A DNA stretch of 64,000 bases from Candidatus Marispirochaeta associata (GTDB lineage: Bacteria; Spirochaetota; Spirochaetia; JC444; Marispirochaetaceae), in assembly GCA_001749745.1 (NCBI GenBank), contig JWTM01000418.1, positions 229,089-293,088 on the forward strand. The letters run 5' to 3'. Shown here one piece after another: positions 32,876-41,359 of this stretch. A program made the translations under genes and the position numbers. Below the pieces are notes generated by a model. It searched no databases. It saw nothing but the letters and a program-made list of their open reading frames with translations, and was not told the DNA's origin. How positions within the stretch are numbered: the stretch's first letter is position 1; each line of letters begins with the position of its first letter.

Positions 32876-34122
32876 TATGCCTCCAGCTCATTGCCCTTTA
32901 TCAGGGCGTACTTGGAAATAGGCGGTCCGATCAATTCATTGACGAATACCGAGAGCAGAATAATATTGACCATCGTATCGATGATCGCCACCTGATCTGG
33001 CGGCAGATGGGATGAGAGGGGCGAGGCTTGAATCATCAGCACCAGCCCGATGGCGACCCCGGCCTGGGGGAGCATACAGAATCCGAGGTAGCGGCGGATA
33101 TTGCCCCGCACCCGGCCGGCGACGCTCCCCAAGTAGACGCCGAAGTATTTACCAAGCGCCCGAGTTACAATGTAGACCCCGCCTAAGATCAGGATTTCCG
33201 ATTGAACCAGAATCCCCGGCTGCAGTTCGGTCCCGGCGATAACGAAGAAGAGGGCGTAGATCGGCGGGGTCAAGGGCTCCAGGATGCGAAAGAGTCGGTG
33301 ATTGGAGGGCGAGAGATTGATAATGATCGCTCCCGCGGCCATATTGGTCAAAAGAGGAGAGAGATTAAAGACGATCGCCGCCGCGGTAGCCAGAAAGACG
33401 AAGCCCAAGGTAATGATCATGATCTCGTTGGTGCTCTTCTTCCGGGTAACCCGGTGAATCAGAAATCCGGCCACGGCTCCGACCAGGAGCGAGAAGAATA
33501 CCTCGGAAAAGGCATGCAAAATTACGATTCCGGCGCTGTGATCTGCGCTCCCTCCTAAAAGAGAGGAGGCGACGGCAAAGACAACCCCGAAGAGGATAAC
33601 CGCCCCCGCATCGTCTAAGGCCACCACCCCGTAGAGGTAATCGACGAAAAGACCCGTTGCCCGTAGGGACTGTACGATCGCCACCGTCGCCGCCGGAGCG
33701 GTGGCCGAGGCGATCGCCCCCAGCATGAGTGCGTACGGGAGTGCTATACCGAAGAGGGTCATGCCCAGGGCCACGGCCAGGAAGGAGGCAAAAAGCTGAA
33801 CCAGGGTGATTATCACCACCTCTTTACCTACCCGCTTCAGCTTGACCCAGTAAAACTCGCCGCCGATGGTAAGGGCGATGAGCCCCAGGGCGACCTCGGT
33901 GATAATCTTCAGGTTCTCGCCCATATGGTGCGGCACAATGCCGGTGATGGAATCGCCCATCAAGAGGCCGGCAATGATGAAACCGGTTATCTCCGGCAGC
34001 TTAACCCGGGAGACCAGCTTGCCGATCAGGTAGCCGAAAACCAGCAACATCCCCAGGGTGAAGAGGGCGTGATTGCTCATCAGATCGCGGAATTCTATTA
34101 ACGGTGTCAGAATGGTATGCAT
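32875..34122 (-). CDS. CPA2-family cation:proton antiporter
   Basis: A 415-residue membrane protein of the Kef/NapA-like CPA2 type with about 12 or 13 transmembrane helices and no C-terminal RCK/TrkA-N domain. The N-terminal repeat (FGYLIGKLVSRVKLPEITGFIIAG) and the central discontinuous-helix segment with paired acidic residues (VVALDDAGAVILFG) are typical. It should exchange Na+ or K+ for protons. Regulation by cytoplasmic RCK domains is replaced here by the translationally coupled EIIA/PII-like protein downstream. The promoter presumably lies in the 124-base gap shared with the divergent PilZ gene; no clear boxes are seen. Confidence 0.85.
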   Translation of the reverse strand: MHTILTPLIEFRDLMSNHALFTLGMLLVFGYLIGKLVSRVKLPEITGFIIAGLLMGDSITGIVPHHMGENLKIITEVALGLIALTIGGEFYWVKLKRVGKEVVIITLVQLFASFLAVALGMTLFGIALPYALMLGAIASATAPAATVAIVQSLRATGLFVDYLYGVVALDDAGAVILFGVVFAVASSLLGGSADHSAGIVILHAFSEVFFSLLVGAVAGFLIHRVTRKKSTNEIMIITLGFVFLATAAAIVFNLSPLLTNMAAGAIIINLSPSNHRLFRILEPLTPPIYALFFVIAGTELQPGILVQSEILILGGVYIVTRALGKYFGVYLGSVAGRVRGNIRRYLGFCMLPQAGVAIGLVLMIQASPLSSHLPPDQVAIIDTMVNIILLSVFVNELIGPPISKYALIKGNELEA

Positions 34123-34246
34123 GCGTTCCCCCGCTTACGTCTTGACTATACGACAGCAATTAAGAAATCGCAATTAAAAAGCTTATGGAACTGTATATTG
34201 ACAGCTCCAGCACCATTGCGCATAGTTAATAGAAGAGAGGAATTAT

Positions 34247-34615
34247 ATGGAGAAGAGGAAGTTTTCCCGAACTGGTTTTCATACATCCGGAGTAGTTACC
34301 CTTAAGGGCAAGAAGACCGAGGTATCGGTTGTCGATCTCTCTCTAAAAGGGGCGCTCTTCCTGACCCCCGAACCCTTCTCTGCCGACGAGGAAGTGGAGC
34401 TGGAGATTAAGCTCTCCAACTCCGAAGTCAGCATCAAGACCAGGGGCAGCATCGTCCACCGCGAAGGCGACCATTACGGCGTCCGCTTTACCAGCATCGA
34501 CGCCGAGAGCATGATCCATCTGCGCAGCCTTATGGAGTACAATACCGAGAACTACGAGCGCATCGGTACCGAACTCGGATTCCTCTACCAGTCCGGGGAG
34601 AATAAGCCGGACTAA
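34247..34615 (+). CDS. single-domain PilZ protein
   Basis: A 122-residue PilZ domain protein. The c-di-GMP-binding elements are near the N-terminus (KRKFSR, residues 3-8, for RxxxR) and at VVDLSLKGALF (for D/NxSxxG). The barrel ends near residue 105 and a short tail follows. Such proteins transmit c-di-GMP levels to motility or envelope functions. AGAGGAA lies about seven bases before the ATG. The stop codon overlaps that of the converging head-GIN protein by three bases. A second PilZ protein is at 54623. Confidence 0.85.
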   Translation: MEKRKFSRTGFHTSGVVTLKGKKTEVSVVDLSLKGALFLTPEPFSADEEVELEIKLSNSEVSIKTRGSIVHREGDHYGVRFTSIDAESMIHLRSLMEYNTENYERIGTELGFLYQSGENKPD

Positions 34616-35322
34616 CGGCGCTCCACCGAGGCGGGGCCTTCGGTACGCAGCCGGTACTCCGAGACCTCGCCGCCGTAGACCACAGAAGCGATTCCCGATA
34701 CCCGGCCTTCCAGCACTCCACCCGCGAGCTCTATCTCGACGTTCGAGGCTCCCTCCATCTCTAAATTCGCGTTTACAAAACGGGAGGCGTCCAGATCCAG
34801 GTTGCTGGCCCCCTCGGTGCGGACTATCAGCTCCTCGGCACTGCAATTGAGAGCCAGAATGTTCGAGGCGCCGGCAATGCGTATCTCCAGCCGCTGACTA
34901 TCAAAATCCTCTATCCGCATATCGCTGGCCCCTTCGAGCTCTATCCCCTCGAGGGCCTCCAGGCTCAGCTCGATCTTGTAGGGAGCGCCTTCGCCGATTC
35001 GGAAGCCCTTCTCCAGGCCGATAAAGAGCTCCTCACCCCGCTTCACTATTTCCAGGTGTTCCTCGGCTTCGGCCGGAATTATAACCTCGCCGCCCCCGCC
35101 GCCGGGAATGAGCTTGACCTGCCATCCCCCCTGAAGTTTGATCCGTCGGACGCCGCGGGTATCGACCTCGAACCGGGAATCATCACCGCTGTAGCTGATC
35201 TCATCCCCGCTGATGGGCCCCATGTCCCGGCCCAGACTTATCTTCAGGGATATTAGGGAGGCCAGGATCAACAATCCCAGGAAGGCGGCCCCCGACCATA
35301 ATACGATTCTACTCGTTTTCAT
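34612..35322 (-). CDS. membrane-anchored DUF2807 (head GIN domain) protein
   Basis: A 236-residue protein: one N-terminal membrane anchor (residues about 7-28) and a repetitive beta-helical DUF2807 domain. Repeats of the form LEGASxMRIE, IAGASNILAL, EGASNLDLDA and EGASNVEIE are visible every 20 or so residues. The family is called 'putative auto-transporter adhesin, head GIN domain', but no autotransporter barrel is present and the role is unknown. It is the last gene of an ABC-transporter operon and overlaps the GntR-type regulator by 14 bases. Confidence 0.82.
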   Translation of the reverse strand: MKTSRIVLWSGAAFLGLLILASLISLKISLGRDMGPISGDEISYSGDDSRFEVDTRGVRRIKLQGGWQVKLIPGGGGGEVIIPAEAEEHLEIVKRGEELFIGLEKGFRIGEGAPYKIELSLEALEGIELEGASDMRIEDFDSQRLEIRIAGASNILALNCSAEELIVRTEGASNLDLDASRFVNANLEMEGASNVEIELAGGVLEGRVSGIASVVYGGEVSEYRLRTEGPASVERR

Positions 35323-35710
35323 CTCTATTCATCTCCTTATTCAGTTGCAGGGCCTCCCGGTACTGCCGGTACTCCCGTTCAAGCTCGGAAAAATCGATCT
35401 TCAACATCTCCATAGTGCGAAAGAGTTCGGGCAGGGTCTTCTTCATAAACTCATCCCGCCGAGAACCGAGGATCTGCTGCTTCGCCTCGTCGGCTACGAA
35501 GTAGCCCATGCCGCGCTGGTTGTAGATTATGCCCTTCTCCTGCAGCAGCCCGTAACTGCGGATGACGGTGTTAGGATTTACTTCCATCTGTACCGCCATC
35601 TCCCTGATCGACGGAACCCGACCGCCCTCGGAATACTCGTCCTGCAGAATCATCTCGGAGAGATAATCGCTAATCTGGAGGAAGATACTCCTGGAATCGT
35701 CAAACCGCAT
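35309..35710 (-). CDS. YtrA-type GntR-family regulator
   Basis: A 133-residue short GntR protein. The winged helix (about 8-75: IFLQISDYLSEMI, SIREMAVQMEVNPNTVIRSYGLLQEKG) is followed by a short helical tail (to 133), the YtrA layout. YtrA regulators typically repress an adjacent ABC transporter operon. Here it sits inside one, overlapping the membrane subunit gene by 11 bases, and a palindrome at 37314-37341 upstream of the first gene is a suitable operator. The inducing signal is unknown. Confidence 0.88.
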   Translation of the reverse strand: MRFDDSRSIFLQISDYLSEMILQDEYSEGGRVPSIREMAVQMEVNPNTVIRSYGLLQEKGIIYNQRGMGYFVADEAKQQILGSRRDEFMKKTLPELFRTMEMLKIDFSELEREYRQYREALQLNKEMNRDENE

Positions 35711-36482
35711 ACCTCACCTCCGCTTCTCTGACGCGGAAGTAGGCGGTAATCCAGCAGAAGGGCGCCAAGAGATAGAAGTAGACGATCTTTATCACACTTA
35801 GCAGGACCTCTCCCACTCGACGGGTGGCGCGAAAGCTGGGATCGGCCAGGCTGAAATCAAACTCAAAGTTGATTCCGCTTGCAAAGAACTCGCCGAAGAG
35901 GAGTCTGACCATAAGCAGGGTAAAGAATCCCACCACCATTCCCAAAATCGAAAGAAAGAGGATGCTCTTCAGGAACTGGTGCTTTCTAAAGAATGCGGCC
36001 CCGGCCACGAATACCGACTGGCTTATCAGGTAATGTGGGAAGAGGAGCAGCACCCTGCGGCTAAGGGGATTGAAGAATACCCCGGTCCTGCCGGCCAGGA
36101 TGAATTGAAAGAGCTGGCCCAACAACACGCCCAGGGTGAAGATCAGGGTGATGAAGATCCAGTAGCCCAGGGTGGTCGAGAGTAGGCGGGAGAGGAATTT
36201 CTCCTCCGTCGATGCGGGAAGCATCAGCCAGTCGTGAACCGCCTCTCGGGAGTGCATCGCCTTGAATGCCGCAGAGGCGACCAGGTAACCTCCCAGGAAG
36301 AGAAAGGCCCCATAGAGACCCACCTGGGCTTCGACCGACTGCTCGGTAACCGACTGAAAGAGGGTCAGGAGCGCGGTAACTCCAAGAATAGTCAGCGCTG
36401 TTACCGTTAGGCTGCGCCAGCGCATCAGTTCGTCCCGCTTCAGGACCAGCATAAATCGTTTTGCTTCGAAGTAATTGCTCAT
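35700..36482 (-). CDS. ABC-2-like membrane subunit
   Basis: A 260-residue membrane protein with about six transmembrane segments (ALTILGVTALLTLF, LYGAFLFLGGYLVASAAF, LGYWIFITLIFTLGVLLGQL and others). It is encoded between an ABC ATPase gene (ATGA overlap) and a YtrA-type regulator gene (11-base overlap) and so is most likely the membrane part of an exporter. It has no motif that defines a substrate. Similar ATPase/membrane/YtrA sets respond to cell-envelope stress in other bacteria; that function is only inferred here. Confidence 0.75.
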   Translation of the reverse strand: MSNYFEAKRFMLVLKRDELMRWRSLTVTALTILGVTALLTLFQSVTEQSVEAQVGLYGAFLFLGGYLVASAAFKAMHSREAVHDWLMLPASTEEKFLSRLLSTTLGYWIFITLIFTLGVLLGQLFQFILAGRTGVFFNPLSRRVLLLFPHYLISQSVFVAGAAFFRKHQFLKSILFLSILGMVVGFFTLLMVRLLFGEFFASGINFEFDFSLADPSFRATRRVGEVLLSVIKIVYFYLLAPFCWITAYFRVREAEVRYAV

Positions 36483-37294
36483 AGTCGGCCTCCTGTGGCG
36501 ATCACCATGTTGAAGAAGACCTCGATATCGATCTCCGTCTCCTCCCCGTCCAGATTCTGCTTGACCACCGAGTAGCCCCCGGGGACCTTCTCGCTATAAA
36601 TAACCTCGTCCCCCGCCGGTTCGCTTCGCTCCAGACTCATCCGGAAGCGTCGCGCCACCGCGGCGCTATCGGCATTGAAGAGCACCCGTCCCGAATCGAG
36701 AATAATCAGCGGATCGATCAGGGTATCCATATCCCGTACCTGGTGCGTCGAGATGAGGATCGACTGGTTTTCCCCCAGGGAGGCGGCCACCAGACGGCGA
36801 AACTGACGCTTAGAGGGGATATCGAGGCCGTTGGTCGGCTCGTCCAGGATAATCAACCGAGCACCCGTGGAGAGACCGAAACAGATCAGAAACTTCTTCT
36901 TCTGTCCCAACGATGCCTCGGTCAAGCGTTTCCCCGGATCGACCTCGAAGCCTTCGCAGAGCTCGGCAAAGCGCGCCCGGTCGAAGGCGGGGTAAAAGGG
37001 GGCATGCAGATCCACGTAGGCCCTGCCGCTCAAGGCAGGAAGCGAGAACTCCTCGGGGAGGAAATAGATCTCCTTCAACATCTCCGGCAATCTGCGACCC
37101 GCCGGCAGATCGAAGAGTTCAATCCTTCCCTCGTCGGGCGTCAGCTGTCCGGAGATCAGTTTCAACAAGGTCGTCTTCCCGGCCCCGTTCTTACCCAAGA
37201 GGCCGTATATCATCCCCGGCTCAAGGAAGAGTTCGAGGTCCCGGAAGAGCTCGGTTCCGGCATAACTGAAACCGAGGTTTTCTATTCGTACCAT
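36479..37294 (-). CDS. ABC transporter ATP-binding protein
   Basis: A 271-residue ABC ATPase with Walker A GLLGKNGAGKTTLLKL (residues 32-47), a degenerate signature (EASLGQKKKF instead of LSGGQ), Walker B LIILDEPTNGLD and the H-loop STHQVRD. The last 60 residues are beyond the usual ABC core. It heads the operon with the ABC-2-like membrane subunit, YtrA-like regulator and head-GIN protein. AAGGAGTC precedes the ATG by a few bases. The ABC type is that of drug, antimicrobial-peptide or lipid exporters. Confidence 0.88.
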   Translation of the reverse strand: MVRIENLGFSYAGTELFRDLELFLEPGMIYGLLGKNGAGKTTLLKLISGQLTPDEGRIELFDLPAGRRLPEMLKEIYFLPEEFSLPALSGRAYVDLHAPFYPAFDRARFAELCEGFEVDPGKRLTEASLGQKKKFLICFGLSTGARLIILDEPTNGLDIPSKRQFRRLVAASLGENQSILISTHQVRDMDTLIDPLIILDSGRVLFNADSAAVARRFRMSLERSEPAGDEVIYSEKVPGGYSVVKQNLDGEETEIDIEVFFNMVIATGGRL

Positions 37295-37313
37295 ATAGAC
37301 TCCTTCTTCTGTT

Positions 37314-37341
37314 TTAGTGCACTACTTATATATAACACTAA
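37314..37341. promoter_or_regulatory. operator-like palindromes upstream of the ABC operon
   Basis: TTAGTG (37314-37319) and CACTAA (37336-37341) form an inverted repeat, and a perfect ten-base palindrome TAGTGCACTA sits at 37315-37324. AT-rich TATATA/TATATT boxes overlap it, so bound repressor would block transcription of the ABC operon. The YtrA-type regulator encoded within the operon is the obvious candidate. Confidence 0.55.
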
Positions 37342-37414
37342 TATAGTACCGCAGGTGTCACCGAAAATCAAGGGTTTTTTGCTTAATGTTCCGGATCGTG
37401 TGGATATTTTACAA

Positions 37415-38104
37415 TTAGCGCCAGTCGGCCCAGGATCCAACCCGGTCCGCCCGCCGGAGAAGCTCGTGGAGATAAGACAGGTACTCTCTGCGCGGGATTT
37501 CAACCGCTCCCAGGCTCGCTAAATGGGGGGTATAGACCTGACAATCGATCAGCTCATAGCCGTGATCGACAAGATCGCCGACCAGGGTGATAAAGGCGGC
37601 CTTGGATGCATTGGGACGGTCGGCAAACATCGATTCGCCGCAGAAGATTCCGCCCACTCCCAGACCGTAGAGCCCTCCCGCTAGGGAATCCCCGCGCCAG
37701 GCTTCGACACTGTGGGCTATCCCCGCCGCATGCAGTTCGGCATAGGCGTGCCGCATGGCGGGGGTTATCCAGGTACCCTGTTGCCCGGGTCGCTTGATGG
37801 CCGCGCAACGGCCGATTACCTCTTCAAATGCATGATCATAGGTGATGGTATAGCTTTTTTTCTTGAGCAGACGACGCATGCTCTTGGACACATGCAGATC
37901 CGCAGGATAGAGGACAAAACGAGGATCGGGACTCCACCAGAGGATCGGCTCATCCCGATTGAACCAGGGGAAGATCCCCTGGCGATAGGCGGAGATGAGC
38001 ATTCCCGGGGAGAGATTCCCCCCGGAGGCGAGAATTCCAGTGGTGTCGGCCTCCTCCGGGTCGGGGAATTGGAAACGATCCTCCAGCTCAAGATAAGGAA
38101 ACAT
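37415..38104 (-). CDS. aat: leucyl/phenylalanyl-tRNA-protein transferase
   Basis: A 229-residue L/F-transferase that adds Leu or Phe from tRNA to proteins with basic N-terminal residues, making N-degrons. The conserved N-terminal stretch FPDPEEADTTGILASGG and the YRQGIFPWF and ILWWSPDPRFVL segments are diagnostic, as is the later EAWRGDSLAGGLYGLGVGG. It lies downstream of clpA and clpS on the same strand, 15 bases after clpA, so the degron-making enzyme, the adaptor and the unfoldase form one operon. Confidence 0.95.
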   Translation of the reverse strand: MFPYLELEDRFQFPDPEEADTTGILASGGNLSPGMLISAYRQGIFPWFNRDEPILWWSPDPRFVLYPADLHVSKSMRRLLKKKSYTITYDHAFEEVIGRCAAIKRPGQQGTWITPAMRHAYAELHAAGIAHSVEAWRGDSLAGGLYGLGVGGIFCGESMFADRPNASKAAFITLVGDLVDHGYELIDCQVYTPHLASLGAVEIPRREYLSYLHELLRRADRVGSWADWR

Positions 38105-38119
38105 ACTAGAGTCGGCGGA

Positions 38120-40399
38120 TTACCCCTTGGTAATCACCACCTCGCCGTCGATATAGTCGGCCACCGCCTTGCCGCCCTCCGCCAAATCCCCGAAGAGCAC
38201 CGCATCCACGAAGTAGTGCTTGATCTTCTCCTGGATCAGCCGGGCGATATTCCGGGCGCCGTACTCGGGACTGTAACCGGTCTCGGCCAGATACTCCCGG
38301 CAGGCCTGGGTCAGCTCGAGCTCTACGTTTTTCTCGGCCAGCTGGGCCCGGAAGGCGTCGATCTCTTTGTCGACGATGTTGAGCACGACCCGGGTGTCGA
38401 GCTTGCCGAAGGTTACGATCTTATCGAGACGATTCCGGAACTCGGGACTGAAGGCGCGCTCCACCGCATCGCCGATAGCCTGATCGGTTATGTTCCGTTC
38501 GCCGAAGCCGATCATCGGCTTGCCGATCTGCCGGGCGCCGGCGTTGGAGGTCATAATGATGATCACGTTGCGGAAATCGGCCTTGCGGCCCGCGTTGTCC
38601 GTCAGGGTGGCGTAATCGAGGACCTGCAGGAGCACGTTGAAGATATCCTGATGGGCCTTCTCGATCTCGTCCAGCAGCAGCACCGCGTGGGGGGTCTTCC
38701 GGATAGCGTCGGTAAGGAGACCTCCCTCCTCGTAGCCGACGTAGCCCGGAGGCGAGCCGACCAGCCGAGAGACGGTATGCTTCTCCTGGTACTCGCTCAT
38801 ATCGAAGCGGTGCAGATGAACCCCCAGAAGATCCGAGAGCTGCCGAGCCAACTCGGTCTTTCCTACCCCGGTGGGACCGACGAAGAGGAAGGACGCCACC
38901 GGCTTGTCCGGCCCTTTGAAGCCCGCCCGGCTGCGCTTAACCGCCTGCACCACGGCTTCCACCGCCTGATCCTGGCCGTAGATGCGGGATTTGAGGTCCG
39001 CCTCCAGGCTCTTCAGCCGGTCGTTTTCGGTGACCGAAACGGTCCGTTCGGGAATCTTGGCGATCTTGCTAATGACCTTCTCCACCAGATCCTCGCCCAC
39101 CTCTTTTACTTCATCATTCTCGGCATCCTCCCGGAAGGCCATAATGCGGGTGTAGGCTCCCGCCTCGTCGATTACGTCGATCGCCTTGTCCGGCAGATGC
39201 CGGTCATTGATATACTGATCCGAAAGATCCACCGCCGTCCGCAGGGCCTCGTCGGTATAGCGCACGTTGTGATGCTCCTCGTAGCGGGAGCGCAGTCCCT
39301 GGAGGATCTGAAAGGTCTCGTCCGGGGTCGTCTCGTTGATCTCTATGCGCTGAAAGCGGCGGGAGAGGGCCCGGTCGCGTTCGAAGAATTTCTTATACTC
39401 GTCGTAGGTGGTACTGCCCATGCAGCGGATTTTACCGGTCACCAGTGCCGGTTTGAGCAGGTTCGAGGCGTCCATGGATCCGCCGGAGGTCGCCCCGGCC
39501 CCTACGATGGTATGGATCTCGTCGATAAAGAGAATAACCTTCTCCTCCTGCTCAAGCTCCTTGATAATCGCCTTCAAGCGTTCCTCGAAGTCGCCCCGGA
39601 AACGGGTTCCCGCCAAGAGGCTTCCCATATCCAGCGAGAAGACCCGGTACTCCCGGAGGAGCTTGGGAACCTTCTCTTCGGCGATGCGTGAAGCGAGGCC
39701 TTCGGCCACTGCGGTTTTGCCGACGCCGGGGTCGCCGACGAGAATGGGATTGTTCTTGAGACGCCGGCAGAGGACCTGGATCGTCCGTTCCAGGACATCC
39801 TCCCGGCCTATCATCGGCTCGAGACGTCCCTCCCGGGCTACTTCGGTCAGCTCCCGGGTAAAGGCGTCGAGGGCTTTTCGTTTCTTCTTCTTGCCCTGGG
39901 TCTCGTCTTCTTCACCCGTCTCCTGGGTCTCATCCTCATCGGCGGCGCCGGAAGGACTCTCGTCCCCCTCGAACATCTCTTCCATGGGATGGGAGATGAC
40001 GCTCAAGAGATTATAGCGGTTGACCCCGGATTTCTTGAGGTAGAAGGAGCCGAAGGACTCCTTCTCGTCCAGAATAGAGACTAAAAGATCTCCCACCTCG
40101 AGAATCTTGGAGCTGGAAGCCTCGGTATGAAAGACCGCACGCTCGATTACTCCCTGAAAGCCGACCGACTGTACCGGCTCTTGATCATCCACCGTGGGCA
40201 CCTTGTCCTCGAAGTAGGACTGGAGCTCATTCTTGATCTCCTCCGGATCGGCGCCGCAGAGGGAGACGATATGCCGGGTCGAATCGAAGAATAGCGAAGC
40301 GTAGAGGATATGCTCGGGGAGCAGGAACTCATGCCTGCGGTTTTTCGCGTCCAGGTAGGCCGCGTTTAATATGCTTTGAACGTCGTCGCTGACCTTCAT
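38120..40399 (-). CDS. clpA: ATP-dependent Clp protease ATP-binding subunit ClpA
   Basis: A 759-residue Hsp100 unfoldase of normal length. It has the N-domain (about 1-145), an acidic/basic linker (about 145-175, ETQETGEEDETQGKKKK), AAA module 1 with Walker A GDPGVGKTAVAEG and Walker B VILFIDEIHT, and AAA module 2 with Walker A GPTGVGKTELARQL. An IGF loop (KPMIGFGERN) for docking to ClpP is present. ClpP itself is not in the window. ClpS is encoded 35 bases upstream and aat 15 bases downstream. The absence of a coiled-coil M-domain makes it ClpA, not ClpB or ClpC. Confidence 0.95.
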   Translation of the reverse strand: MKVSDDVQSILNAAYLDAKNRRHEFLLPEHILYASLFFDSTRHIVSLCGADPEEIKNELQSYFEDKVPTVDDQEPVQSVGFQGVIERAVFHTEASSSKILEVGDLLVSILDEKESFGSFYLKKSGVNRYNLLSVISHPMEEMFEGDESPSGAADEDETQETGEEDETQGKKKKRKALDAFTRELTEVAREGRLEPMIGREDVLERTIQVLCRRLKNNPILVGDPGVGKTAVAEGLASRIAEEKVPKLLREYRVFSLDMGSLLAGTRFRGDFEERLKAIIKELEQEEKVILFIDEIHTIVGAGATSGGSMDASNLLKPALVTGKIRCMGSTTYDEYKKFFERDRALSRRFQRIEINETTPDETFQILQGLRSRYEEHHNVRYTDEALRTAVDLSDQYINDRHLPDKAIDVIDEAGAYTRIMAFREDAENDEVKEVGEDLVEKVISKIAKIPERTVSVTENDRLKSLEADLKSRIYGQDQAVEAVVQAVKRSRAGFKGPDKPVASFLFVGPTGVGKTELARQLSDLLGVHLHRFDMSEYQEKHTVSRLVGSPPGYVGYEEGGLLTDAIRKTPHAVLLLDEIEKAHQDIFNVLLQVLDYATLTDNAGRKADFRNVIIIMTSNAGARQIGKPMIGFGERNITDQAIGDAVERAFSPEFRNRLDKIVTFGKLDTRVVLNIVDKEIDAFRAQLAEKNVELELTQACREYLAETGYSPEYGARNIARLIQEKIKHYFVDAVLFGDLAEGGKAVADYIDGEVVITKG

Positions 40400-40434
40400 G
40401 CTCTTTTAATCCTTCCTTTTCTCTACCGCCGGTG

Positions 40435-40752
40435 TCAGGCCGGCTCTACGGTACAGCGGAGGGGATATTCCCGCTCCTTAGCTAGACGGTGAACCCGGTG
40501 CGCCCGGGTGGCGGCTACGTCGTAGGTGTAGACCCCGACGACTCCCCGCCCTTTCTGATGTACATCGAGCATAATTCTCGTCGCTTCCGGGGTCTCTTTG
40601 CGGAATACAACCCGGAGCACTTCGACAACAAACTCCATCGTCGTATAGTGGTCGTTGTGGAGCACCACCTTGTACATCTCCGGTTCTTTTAGTTTTTCAT
40701 CGCTCTTTTCGACCACATCGGTGCCAAAATTATTAGCGCTCTGGTCTGCCAT
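40435..40752 (-). CDS. clpS: ClpS adaptor
   Basis: A 105-residue adaptor that delivers N-degron proteins to ClpA. The N-end-binding region is recognisable (VVLHNDHYTTMEFVVEVL), with Asp then His where E. coli has Asp-Asp, and the second pocket segment (MLDVHQKGRGVVGVYTYDVA) has the expected His. The N-terminal 25 residues are a flexible, charged tail as in other ClpS proteins. It is the first gene of clpS-clpA-aat. Confidence 0.93.
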   Translation of the reverse strand: MADQSANNFGTDVVEKSDEKLKEPEMYKVVLHNDHYTTMEFVVEVLRVVFRKETPEATRIMLDVHQKGRGVVGVYTYDVAATRAHRVHRLAKEREYPLRCTVEPA

Positions 40753-40873
40753 GCCGAATATAAACCCCTATCGTGCATCTGTACGTTAAGTCGCATAAAG
40801 TAGCGACAGATCCTTCGAGAGTCAAATTTAGCTATTCTTAAGGGTATGATCAACGGTAAAGGCGGAATCTATC

Positions 40874-41299
40874 CTACAGTCCGAGACGGCGGTCGATTAC
40901 AGCCTCGACTATGCCGCCGATGCGGGAAATTATCGGCTTGCACCCCTCAACCTCGTCCCGGTGACGGGCTTTCAGGCCTGCACAATCGGTGCACCCCAGC
41001 TCCCGCTCTACCGCCTCGAAGATCTCACGGTTGATCTCCTTGAAGCTCTCATCGGCCTTGGCACTGCCCTTTACGAAGAGAGCGCTCACCGCCATTACCC
41101 CGCCGGTAATGGCTCCGCAGCATTTCTCTACTCCCATCCCGCCCCCGAATCCGGCGGAGAGCTTTTTAGCATCCTTCGACAAGTTCAATCCGTATACCCG
41201 ATCGGCCGCGAAGAGAATCGTCTCCGAGCAATTGAGATTCTCCTCGGCAGTCATTCCGCGATCGACAAGTTCTTTAATAGATCCGTTTTTCTGTTGCAT
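40874..41299 (-). CDS. C_GCAxxG_C_C family protein
   Basis: A 141-residue protein of the 'C_GCAxxG_C_C' family (putative redox-active protein). The Cys pattern is as expected: LNCSETIL near the start, GMGVEKCCGAITGGV in the middle and CTDCAGLK then GCKPII near the end. The family is common in anaerobes and often encoded beside redox or corrinoid proteins; its biochemical role is unknown. Starts at 41299 and, ten codons upstream, at 41329 are both possible and neither has a good ribosome-binding site. Confidence 0.8.
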   Translation of the reverse strand: MQQKNGSIKELVDRGMTAEENLNCSETILFAADRVYGLNLSKDAKKLSAGFGGGMGVEKCCGAITGGVMAVSALFVKGSAKADESFKEINREIFEAVERELGCTDCAGLKARHRDEVEGCKPIISRIGGIVEAVIDRRLGL

Positions 41300-41359
41300 G
41301 ATAGGGAAGAGAATAACCTGAAATGGCAAGCTGCTGGAAGCGCCTTGCCTCTGTCGGGT

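Noticed and set aside
37712..39691. A 659-residue plus-strand open frame opposite clpA
   Set aside because: It is antisense to highly conserved clpA and aat and is explained by third-position GC bias.
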